NCBI GenBank assembly: GCA_937899395.1
Contig: CALBPU010000126.1
Span: 1-5,293, forward strand
Length of the DNA: 5,293 nt
DNA from: an uncultured Fretibacterium sp.
GTDB lineage: Bacteria; Synergistota; Synergistia; Synergistales; Aminobacteriaceae
Direction: 5' to 3'
Every line of letters starts with the position of its first letter. The first letter of the stretch is position 1. This document shows, one piece after another, positions 1-4,913 of this stretch. The translations under genes were made by a program, and so were the position numbers. The notes under the pieces are model-generated. The model did not search any database. It saw only the letters and a list, made by a program, of their open reading frames with translations, and was not told the origin of the DNA.

Positions 1-55
1 TCGGGGGTATGGTGGCCACTTTTTCGGGGGTATGGTGGCCACTTTTTCGGGGGTA
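1..55. repeat. 23-bp tandem direct repeats, 2.4 copies
   Basis: Two identical 23-bp units lie head to tail (1-23 and 24-46), followed by the first 9 bases of a third (47-55) before the sequence diverges. Each unit begins TCGGGGGTAT and contains the perfect 8-bp palindrome GTGGCCAC followed by a T-run. The array is open at the left window edge, so more copies may exist outside. A regular direct repeat carrying a palindrome is a typical multi-site protein-binding array. Its GC content is far higher than that of the neighbouring coding DNA. The repeat itself is certain; its role is treated in the next entry. Confidence 0.95.
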
Positions 56-59
56 GACA
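1..59. mobile_element. Probable terminal end of an IS21-family insertion sequence (partial)
   Basis: Read on the minus strand from position 59, the sequence starts TGTCTACCCCCGAAAAAGTG and continues into repeated GTGGCCAC boxes. IS21-family elements end in 5'-TG...CA-3' and carry several transposase-binding direct repeats just inside each terminus, which is exactly this arrangement. If correct, the element lies to the left, outside the window, and its outer base is at 59; only the end is visible and no istA/istB coding is present. A contig stopping a few tens of bases inside a repeated IS would also explain the window edge. The main alternative is plasmid iterons bound by the neighbouring Rep-like protein, although these more often lie upstream of rep. 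The target duplication cannot be tested because the other end is absent. Confidence 0.5.
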
Positions 60-85
60 AAATTGTAAAAGTATGATACGCGACA

Positions 86-1606
86 TCATAATGAAATTTT
101 TATTTTCGCGATAGTTTTTCCTTCTTTTTCTTCATCAAAACCGAGAATAAATTCCTTTTCGACCCAAAAACCGAGAATTTTTTTCACTCTGTCCCGGATG
201 TCCTTCTTCCTGTGCTTGATGTCGCTTTCATTTTCGTCAATTCCAAGATACTCGTACAGAGTGTCATAGCGAATGACAGGTTTGAGTTTGCTCTTAGAAT
301 TTTTCATGCTCGAAATAAGACGAAGCAGGTGAAATTTCAGCTCTATATTTTCTGTGGTGCTATTTACTGGAGCTTGGAGCATTTCTATATTGACTCGGCT
401 GATTTGGTTTTTTTCTTCGGCGTATACATATAGCGGAGAGCTTCTGAGAAAATGAATGCAATCTAAAACCTGTTGTCCGTTTAATTCGACTACTTCGATT
501 CTCTCTGATGGTAAAAGAGAGCCTTCGTATTTCCCCTTTTTAACCCAGCCGACTTTTTCTTCTTGAGACGCGTCAAATTCGATTGTTGTTGACCTTAATT
601 TTCTAAGACTTTCTATGATTTTTGTTCTTATTTCGGGCGTTAGTTTGACTTTCTCTTTATTTCCTGACATAGCTTGAAAAATCATTTGTGGAGATTGATA
701 TTCATTACCGGCAGCGTATAGACTGGACACGATGCTGAGGATTTCTCTGTCGAATGGAGTTATCCATTTCTCATGAGATATTAAAACTCCCATTTTTTTC
801 ATGTCGTTGAAGTCTATAGAGGCTATCGTAGTTATGTTTTTTTTACCATGACTCCCTACGTTGATGTCAATAGCTGCAACTTTGTTGTCATATAAGGCTG
901 AATTTTTTCGCGAGTCGAATATGACATTTTCAAGTTTCGTTGTCCCTGAAACTACTTCTTTTGCTAAATGAGTATTAGTTTTGATTATAGATAAAGTAGG
1001 TGAAATTTTCTCTTTAGGTTTATCTTCAAAGATACTTAACATTTCATTTCTCATGTCAGAAAGAATCGTGTTTTTATTTTTTATGCTTTCTTCTATGAGT
1101 TCGCACGCTTTTTGAAAACCTCTTTCATCTTTATCTTTTAATAGATTAAGGAAAGGCAGTAGAACATCTTCTAAGCGTTCTGTTATAGCATCATCACTGA
1201 AAAATACTAATTCAGCTTCTGAAGGTTCGCTTTTGAAATTAGTTTTATCTTTCTGTGTAAATTTTTCGTATTCATCATAAAAAGACAGGTTTAGGATGGT
1301 TAAAGCTATAAACTTAAGTTGTATCTGTATCTCGTGTTTTAATAAATCAAGAGTTGTGTCTGTATCTTTTGTAAAAAGATCGAACGTAAGTTTTTCTGCT
1401 AGATCATCGGCTTTTATTCGAGCAGCGTTCCATTGTTCATGTATTTCTTTGCTAAGTTTGTCAGCTTCATCAGGGTTCATTATGAGTTGTGGTCTAATTG
1501 CTTGAAGTTTGGAAGCAAAAATGGTATCTACTTTAGCTATTTCAGCTTTTTTTAATTCCGCGAGTTTTTGAGTAAATTTCGGGAATTTCAAGCTTTCCAT
1601 TGTCAT
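86..1606 (-). CDS. Double winged-helix, replication-initiator-like protein
   Basis: This 506-aa protein resembles a conserved family found on Firmicutes plasmids and integrative elements; I infer DNA binding and replication initiation from fold pattern and context. The first 60 or so residues are charged and helical. A first winged-helix-like domain spans about 272-345: a WITPFDREILSIVSSLYAAG segment, a strand/helix with SPQMIFQAMSGN, then a helix with TKIIESLRKL. A linker contains SLLPSERIEVVELNGQQVLD. A second helical/winged domain occupies about 418-500 with YDTLYEYLGI and a final RVKKILGFWVEKEFILGF hairpin. The two-domain plan is that of Rep_3/RepA-like initiators, but I see no family-defining catalytic motif. 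The ATG at 1606 is chosen because AGGAG (1615-1619) lies 8 nt upstream. The start is 2 nt after the stop of the RHH gene, so translation is probably coupled. It ends 26 bp before the IS-like repeats and its C-terminus appears intact. A transcriptional regulator is the alternative. Confidence 0.65.
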   Translation of the reverse strand: MTMESLKFPKFTQKLAELKKAEIAKVDTIFASKLQAIRPQLIMNPDEADKLSKEIHEQWNAARIKADDLAEKLTFDLFTKDTDTTLDLLKHEIQIQLKFIALTILNLSFYDEYEKFTQKDKTNFKSEPSEAELVFFSDDAITERLEDVLLPFLNLLKDKDERGFQKACELIEESIKNKNTILSDMRNEMLSIFEDKPKEKISPTLSIIKTNTHLAKEVVSGTTKLENVIFDSRKNSALYDNKVAAIDINVGSHGKKNITTIASIDFNDMKKMGVLISHEKWITPFDREILSIVSSLYAAGNEYQSPQMIFQAMSGNKEKVKLTPEIRTKIIESLRKLRSTTIEFDASQEEKVGWVKKGKYEGSLLPSERIEVVELNGQQVLDCIHFLRSSPLYVYAEEKNQISRVNIEMLQAPVNSTTENIELKFHLLRLISSMKNSKSKLKPVIRYDTLYEYLGIDENESDIKHRKKDIRDRVKKILGFWVEKEFILGFDEEKEGKTIAKIKISL

Positions 1607-1608
1607 GG

Positions 1609-1833
1609 TTAGTTCTCCTGAGTCCTATGAATAGCAACGTATTCATCTAAAATGTTATTCACAAGATCTGAAACGCTTGACCTTTTGCCTGTTTCAAATT
1701 GTCTGAGTCCGCATATACGGTTCAAATCCGTGAAAGTAGATTGCTTTATTTTCAATGTATAGCTTTTGCTCTTGATTTCTCTGTTCGTAACTTTAGGTCT
1801 TCCTTTTTTCCGTGTGTTTTCTTGTTCTGCCAT
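1609..1833 (-). CDS. Ribbon-helix-helix (CopG/Arc-like) DNA-binding regulator
   Basis: This small basic protein (74 aa) has the usual size and order of a plasmid RHH repressor. A disordered N-terminus with a GRPK patch (11-14) is followed by a beta strand KSYTLKIK (23-30), helix A at about 32-42, a short turn, and helix B SSVSDLVNNILDEYVAIH (about 52-69). RHH dimers insert the paired strands into the DNA major groove and usually repress their own promoter. The ATG at 1833 has AAGGAG (1845-1850) upstream, with a rather long 11-nt gap. The stop is 2 nt before the start of the Rep-like gene, so the two form one operon, and an autoregulated copy-control role is likely by inference. The 11-bp direct repeats upstream are candidate operators. 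No toxin gene adjoins, so an antitoxin role is less likely. Confidence 0.7.
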   Translation of the reverse strand: MAEQENTRKKGRPKVTNREIKSKSYTLKIKQSTFTDLNRICGLRQFETGKRSSVSDLVNNILDEYVAIHRTQEN

Positions 1834-1849
1834 AAAAAATTTTTCTCCT

Positions 1850-1911
1850 TTATTTTAAGTCTTTTATTGTTATAATATATCTTCAATAAAATTCGAGTCA
1901 TTATTTTAAGT
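1850..1911 (-). promoter_or_regulatory. Control region of the RHH-Rep operon with 11-bp direct repeats
   Basis: The 11-mer TTATTTTAAGT (plus strand) occurs at 1850-1860 and again, perfectly, at 1901-1911, 51 bp apart start to start, which is roughly five helical turns. Between them on the minus strand is a very AT-rich stretch with possible -10 boxes (TATATT, TATTAT, TATAAC around 1878-1890); no convincing -35 is visible, so the exact promoter is unsettled. The repeats flank the most likely promoter and sit immediately upstream of a ribbon-helix-helix gene, the position expected for operators. The high A+T content means a chance 11-mer repeat is not excluded. Confidence 0.4.
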
Positions 1912-1929
1912 ATGATAAAAAATATATGC

Positions 1930-2685
1930 TTATTTATACTTTTTGAGTTCCCGTTTTAGAAAATAAAGAATTACTCCTGCAAATGGCGGATATATTTTTG
2001 CGTTTTCTATGCTTTTTATCTTATGTTGAATTGCTTGGTAAAGTTCACTAGGTTTGTATTTCTGTCGTAAACTTTCTATACAATTTTGATATGATTTATA
2101 TGCTTCTCTCCTGTGATATATAAGATTTGTTCTTGTATCAGAATACATTTTGCCGTTACGTATTTGTCCATTTAAGTGTAATATGTCATTTATATCTCTT
2201 TCGAGATTTTCATCATAAGGTTCTGTGTAAATTAGTAAGTCCATTTCATCATAGCGAATTTTATTCATATGAATTTGACTACGCGGATCAATTATTATAT
2301 TTTTATTTCCTTTGGAAGCATCGCAACATAGTACACGTTCGTCTTTTTCTTTATTCTCTATGTTTTTTTCATATTTTTCGCCACCATAACATACTCCGAG
2401 CATATTTTCATATTCAAGTGAGTCTTCCGTGTTTTTTGAAAGTGATTTCCAATGTTCTATTCTAAATTTACCTTGGATTGTTTGCATACAATAAGCACAA
2501 AGACCATGTTGTTCTATTATCAGACATTCTTTTATTGATTTTTTTATTTCCCGTAAATCATCAAATGCGTTTCGCGCCGCTTTAGTGTCGCCGTTTTTTA
2601 GGCGTTCTCTGCAGTTCTCTTTTGCTGTATTTAGAGCGTCAGTAATTTTTTGTGGTATTTTGGTAGATTTTTTAATATACAACAT
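1930..2685 (-). CDS. HNH endonuclease, PtuB / TIGR02646-like
   Basis: The 251-aa protein has the motif series of PtuB-type HNH nucleases (TIGR02646, used in Septu and in retron systems with a PtuA-like ATPase). A helical N-terminus (1-58) is followed by a CAYC zinc-binding pair (C63, C66), IEH with the catalytic histidine (E77, H78), the YENMLGVC segment (N94, C99), a CC pair with CDASKGN (C120-C121 onward) and IIIDPR (D132, P133). The rest is helical. Its length is normal for the family. In those systems the nuclease acts on nucleic acid after its ATPase partner senses infection. Here no ATPase gene is present; only a short start-less remnant ends 3 nt before this ATG. GAGG (2694-2697) 8 nt upstream is a weak ribosome site, which fits an original dependence on translation of an upstream gene. 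Family assignment is good; activity without a partner is unknown. Confidence 0.8.
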   Translation of the reverse strand: MLYIKKSTKIPQKITDALNTAKENCRERLKNGDTKAARNAFDDLREIKKSIKECLIIEQHGLCAYCMQTIQGKFRIEHWKSLSKNTEDSLEYENMLGVCYGGEKYEKNIENKEKDERVLCCDASKGNKNIIIDPRSQIHMNKIRYDEMDLLIYTEPYDENLERDINDILHLNGQIRNGKMYSDTRTNLIYHRREAYKSYQNCIESLRQKYKPSELYQAIQHKIKSIENAKIYPPFAGVILYFLKRELKKYK

Positions 2686-2688
2686 TGT

Positions 2689-2853
2689 TTAAGCCTCAGC
2701 TATCCATTTATTCATATTGAAAAACTCCTCGAGTCTCTTTACAAGAGCTGAATCTGCGCTATATTTTTTTTTTACTTCTTGTAGTATGTTTTTTGCGTTA
2801 TCAATATCATTATTGTTTAGATGCTTCAGAATTTTTTTACGTAATTCTTGAGT
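2689..2853 (-). pseudogene. Start-less C-terminal remnant upstream of the HNH gene (possibly ATPase tail)
   Basis: In the same frame as the HNH gene, a 54-residue stretch bounded by TGA (2854-2856) and TAA (2689-2691) has no ATG, GTG or TTG start but reads like real protein. It begins TQELRKKILKHLNNNDIDNA, continues with a second amphipathic helix (KNILQEVKKK) and ends VKRLEEFFNMNKWIAEA. A pair of amphipathic helices with a short basic/acidic hairpin is a common C-terminus of PtuA-like ABC ATPases, and the position directly before ptuB is where ptuA normally ends. I therefore infer a ptuA tail left by a deletion, at low confidence; an unrelated helical protein is equally possible from so little sequence. 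It overlaps the last 17 bases of the primase frame. Confidence 0.4.
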
Positions 2854-3697
2854 TCAGGAGGCATATCGACGCTTTGTTGTCTGAGTTCAAGAACGTTATC
2901 AACGGCTGTTTCGTAGGATTCTGTTTCAACAATGAAAGAAATTTTTTCACGTTGACCGTGCTCCCTAATGCTACAGCACTGCCTCCGACATCAATTAAAC
3001 TAAGACAGTCTAATTCTCCCTCAACGACAAAAATCGGATTTTCAGACTCATATAAAGCTCTTTCGTTATAAATCACGGAATAACCCTGACGAATTTTCGT
3101 GTAAGGCTTCTGCTGTTCCGTCAATTCTGTTCGAGTGTCTCTGGCAAGGTAACCTTCTTCATACGTAGGAATTATCAAACGAGGCGAATACGGAGCTTTT
3201 TCACTCACTCGCCACTGTTCAATATAGCCGACTTGAAATTTATTCAGAGTTTCAACAGAAATTCCCCGATGATAATTCGTTCGTCCTAAATTCAAATTAG
3301 CCTGTCTGAAAAATTCCTGAAATTTATTCTTACCTTTAAGAAAAAAATCTGATTTTTCTTCTGGAGTTTGATTGATAGCTTGATAATCACTTGCTTTTTC
3401 AAATTCTATCCCGAAAATTCTCGCAGCTTCTTCAAATTTATGGACGTGATCATTTTCATTCAATCCGCACTGAAGTCCGATTATGTCAATGATGTCGCTA
3501 TTCGTGAAACATCCTGCCCAACACGTAAAATAAATTCCGTCTTTCGTAGTAATTCCCGTTCCGGCGTTTTTACGTCCCTCGCCTTTTCCGCTGCCACAGA
3601 TCGGACAGATAAATCCTTTGCCGTGTCTATCAGGCTTCAAAATTTCCGTAGCATGACTTCTCATATATTCCCGTGCTTGTTCTCTATCTAAAATCAA
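2837..3697 (-). CDS. CHC2 zinc-finger/Toprim DNA primase, probably 3'-truncated
   Basis: This is a DnaG-like primase of the phage/plasmid type, which would make RNA primers for replication of the element. The CHC2 zinc site is C31, C34, C59 and C63 (FICPICG and FTCWAGC). A GISVETLNKFQVGYI segment (about 145-160) matches the primase core, and the Toprim begins at about 220 with FVVEGELDCLSL (E226, D230) and GGSAVALGST. The next Toprim motif should be an acidic DxDxxG near 271-277, but the frame reads LNSDNKAS and stops at 286 aa. The metal-binding DxD and everything beyond, including any helicase domain, are thus missing or degenerate, so the product is probably inactive. The start is TTG at 3697: a strong GAGGAGG (3707-3713) lies 9 nt upstream and a TAA lies 2 codons before. 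Frameshift alternatives near the 3' end are given in the findings. Confidence 0.75.
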   Translation of the reverse strand: MILDREQAREYMRSHATEILKPDRHGKGFICPICGSGKGEGRKNAGTGITTKDGIYFTCWAGCFTNSDIIDIIGLQCGLNENDHVHKFEEAARIFGIEFEKASDYQAINQTPEEKSDFFLKGKNKFQEFFRQANLNLGRTNYHRGISVETLNKFQVGYIEQWRVSEKAPYSPRLIIPTYEEGYLARDTRTELTEQQKPYTKIRQGYSVIYNERALYESENPIFVVEGELDCLSLIDVGGSAVALGSTVNVKKFLSLLKQNPTKQPLITFLNSDNKASICLLNSRIT

Positions 3698-3804
3698 AAT
3701 TTAATTCCTCCTCGATAATTTTTTACATTCAAGAAAAATTTTTAGAAGCATAGAAATCGGCGTTAAATTTTTTTTCTTATAGGCCGCGTGCAATCTGTAG
3801 GTAT

Positions 3805-3842
3805 TGTAGTCGAGGGCGATATAAAGAAGCCCCCCTACTACA
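3805..3842. repeat. Imperfect GC-rich inverted repeat
   Basis: TGTAGT (3805-3810) pairs with ACTACA (3837-3842), and GGGC (3814-3817) pairs with GCCC (3829-3832), separated by a small internal bulge and closed by an 11-nt AT-rich loop. There is no T-run after it on either strand, so it does not look like an intrinsic terminator. It stands out as a G/C-rich island in an AT-rich spacer just upstream of the primase gene. Possible roles are an origin or nicking structure, a recombination site or a structured leader RNA; none can be chosen from sequence alone. Confidence 0.5.
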
Positions 3843-3850
3843 CCTCTAAA

Positions 3851-3877
3851 AGTTCTGAGAGTCCTGAAAGTTCTGAA
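3851..3877. repeat. Three tandem 9-bp repeats
   Basis: AGTTCTGAG, AGTCCTGAA and AGTTCTGAA follow each other without gaps, with consensus AGTTCTGAA and one or two mismatches. They lie in the spacer, 9 bp from the inverted repeat at 3805-3842. Short phased repeats next to a structured element can be binding sites for a regulator or initiator; replication slippage could also have produced them. Confidence 0.6.
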
Positions 3878-3938
3878 ATTTTTTTGCTCTGTAAATTGGC
3901 TTGAATACTAATTTTTTTTCTCGACTTGCGTACGAGAC

Positions 3939-4235
3939 TTACTCTTTTTTCTTTTTAGGGCGTTTTTGCTTAGCTTTCTCAGCGTTTTTTATCTTTGCCT
4001 CTATGATTGCGTCTGCTCTTTCTCTGTGTTCTGGATAGTCTTTGAGTTCATACCATATGTAAAGGGACACGAATTTTTCGTAGCTTGTGATTTGAGAGGC
4101 TTCTTCGTCTGTGAGTTTTATGCCTTTTGCCTTGCTATAGCTCCAGTCTTTTAAGAAGCCACATTGGTAGAGGTGATCAAGAGCATTTTCGAAGGGTTCT
4201 TTTATATTTCTTACCCATCCCCAGCACCGCTGTCG
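3939..4235 (-). pseudogene. 5'-truncated C-terminal fragment of a mobile-element protein (Rep-like?)
   Basis: This 98-codon frame runs from a TGA (4236-4238) to TAA (3939-3941) with no ATG, GTG or TTG start, so an ordinary gene caller would miss it. From about VRNIKEPFENALDHLYQCGF onward it reads as real protein: FLKDWSYSKAKGIKLTDEEA, then SYEKFVSLYIWYELKDYP, then a basic helix and a KRPKKKKE tail. The YELKDYP segment with a lysine-rich end resembles the C-termini of uncharacterised replication-type proteins on Firmicutes elements; that is from memory and not firm. The upstream part of the gene is absent: DNA before about 4220 encodes the small acidic protein in another frame. A deletion that fused two loci, or a lost base linking it to the 79-aa frame (a -1 change near 4213 would join them), are both possible. 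Confidence 0.6.
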
Positions 4236-4450
4236 TCATCCATGATTAATCTTAATGCTGTCTTAACTGCTTCATCTGACGATGGATTTTCGTCTTCTGC
4301 TCTTATTTTTTCGAGTTCATCAATAAATTTTTGAATTGTTTTTTGATTATCTTCATCATGATTAGCCTCATGTTTTTCTGCTTCGGCTAATATTTCTTGA
4401 AGTTTTTCGACGTGTTTTAATAGTTTGAAATCTTTTTCTGATATATACAT
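4211..4450 (-). CDS. Small acidic, coiled-coil-like protein of unknown function
   Basis: The 79-aa product has no signal peptide, membrane segment or metal motif. Residues 4-55 are almost continuous charged helix (EKDFKLLKHVEKLQEILAEA, then KTIQKFIDELEKIRAE), likely coiled coil, followed by a short helix and an acidic/glycine tail, MDDDSGAGDG. It is the second gene after the XRE regulator, 27 bp downstream of it. There is no clear Shine-Dalgarno before the ATG at 4450; a perfect hairpin (4461-4479) occupies that place, so translation may depend on coupling or on RNA structure. Its 3' end overlaps the start-less fragment at 3939-4235 in another frame, so the natural C-terminus may have been altered by the deletion that made that fragment. 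Small proteins with a MYISEKDF-like start occur in phage and plasmid regions, but no function is known to me. Confidence 0.6.
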   Translation of the reverse strand: MYISEKDFKLLKHVEKLQEILAEAEKHEANHDEDNQKTIQKFIDELEKIRAEDENPSSDEAVKTALRLIMDDDSGAGDG

Positions 4451-4460
4451 TTTCGTTACT

Positions 4461-4479
4461 AAAGTTGATTTTCAACTTT
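4461..4479 (-). promoter_or_regulatory. Perfect 8-bp hairpin between the XRE gene and the 79-aa gene
   Basis: AAAGTTGA (4461-4468) and TCAACTTT (4472-4479) form a perfect stem with a 3-nt loop. It overlaps the stop codon of the XRE gene and ends 10 nt before the next ATG. No T-run follows on the minus strand, so termination is unlikely. A palindrome beside an XRE gene could be its operator, or the RNA stem could modulate translation of the downstream gene, which lacks a visible ribosome site. Confidence 0.5.
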
Positions 4480-4735
4480 AACCTTCTTTTTTTATATGTT
4501 GAAATTTGATTTTTAGTTCCATTCCCATAGCATTAGCAAGTCGCTGTAACGTTCGCACTGAGGGGTTTGCGTTGCCATTTTCGAGCTTGCTTATATCAGG
4601 TTGAGCGATCCCCGTTTTTTCAAAGAGCTGTTTTTGTGTTATCCCTGAGATTTTACGAGTTTCGATAAAAGCCTTGATAATTTCTTGGTCGGAGTTCAGA
4701 TGTTCATTATTTTTATTAAAAAATTCTTTTTGCAT
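4478..4735 (-). CDS. XRE-family HTH regulator, HigA-like antitoxin type
   Basis: An 85-aa Cro/C1-type helix-turn-helix protein. After a polar N-terminus, the HTH_3 fold runs from about 17 to 75: helix 1 EIIKAFIETRKISG, helix 2 TQKQLFEKTG (33-42), recognition helix AQPDISKLENG (44-54), then NPSVRTLQRLANAMGMELKI. The last segment, a conserved GMxLKI strand after the fifth helix, is typical of antitoxins of RelE/HigB toxins (HigA2-like). No toxin gene lies on either side: downstream is an acidic coiled-coil protein and upstream only a short coding remnant, so it is either an orphan antitoxin or a simple repressor. The ATG at 4735 has GAGAGG (4740-4745) 4 nt upstream, and a good promoter lies at 4770-4797. 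Autoregulation is likely from family behaviour. Confidence 0.8.
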   Translation of the reverse strand: MQKEFFNKNNEHLNSDQEIIKAFIETRKISGITQKQLFEKTGIAQPDISKLENGNANPSVRTLQRLANAMGMELKIKFQHIKKEG

Positions 4736-4769
4736 TTTGCCTCTCTATATTTTTTATTCGTTTTGATTA

Positions 4770-4797
4770 ATTATACAGGATTTATATTATATGTTAA
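4770..4797 (-). promoter_or_regulatory. Sigma-A-like promoter for the XRE gene
   Basis: On the minus strand TTAACA (4792-4797) and a perfect TATAAT (4770-4775) are separated by 16 bp, with a strongly AT-rich spacer. Transcription would begin near 4762, giving a leader of about 27 nt before the XRE ATG at 4735. A second TATAAT (4784-4789) lies within the spacer, so a weaker overlapping start is possible. Confidence 0.6.
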
Positions 4798-4808
4798 TTT
4801 TTTAGGCA

Positions 4809-4913
4809 TTAATAGTATTGTTCAATGTAGCTATAAGCCTTGTTAAAGATTTCTTTATCTTTAATTTGATATTTAATCCATATCACGCTTCTTAATGCTT
4901 TTTTGATTTCTTG
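4809..4913 (-). pseudogene. Possible start-less coding remnant next to the composition change
   Basis: In a frame different from the GC-rich gene, codons from about 4913 down to a TAA at 4809-4811 read QEIKKALRSVIWIKYQIKDK followed by EIFNKAYSYIEQYY. The amino-acid mix looks like natural helical protein and uses AT-rich codons like the other genes here, but there is no start and upstream of 4913 the frame runs into GC-rich DNA and becomes implausible. It could be the tail of a gene lost at the junction, or a chance open frame in AT-rich DNA. I recognise no family; it does not look like a RelE/HigB toxin C-terminus. Confidence 0.25.

Larger units (their letters stand above)
3698..3938. other. 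Intergenic spacer between the remnant at 3939 and the primase
   Basis: No reading frame here looks like protein on either strand. It holds the primase ribosome site (3707-3713), an AT-rich leader, an imperfect GC-rich inverted repeat (3805-3842) and three 9-bp tandem repeats (3851-3877). I find no convincing promoter for the primase: the best pair on the minus strand (TTTAAC then TAAAAA, 17 nt apart, around 3741-3769) is weak. No hairpin followed by a T-run on the minus strand was seen, so no intrinsic terminator is called. Confidence 0.6.

Noticed and set aside
1..59. CRISPR array
   Set aside because: The units are contiguous 23-bp repeats with no unique spacers between them and no cas genes are present.
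212..433. Plus-strand open frames opposite the Rep-like gene (here and at 1296-1505)
   Set aside because: Antisense shadows with hydrophobic biased composition and no ribosome site of note.
1908..1941. AAGTAT...ATACTT inverted repeat at the end of the HNH gene as a terminator
   Set aside because: Stem of only 6 weak base pairs with a long AT-rich loop; expected by chance in this composition.
2127..2465. Plus-strand open frame opposite the HNH gene
   Set aside because: It lies wholly antisense to a gene with clear catalytic motifs; its F/Y/H/L-rich composition is what the complement of AT-rich coding DNA gives.
3920..3938. TCTCG/CGAGA hairpin after the fragment at 3939 as a terminator
   Set aside because: On the minus strand it is followed by an A-run, not a T-run, and the stem is only 5 bp; the T-run is on the wrong side for the gene direction.
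3966..4154. Plus-strand hydrophobic, cysteine-rich open frame that could pass as a membrane peptide
   Set aside because: It is the complement of the start-less fragment at 3939-4235, whose own reading is far more protein-like.
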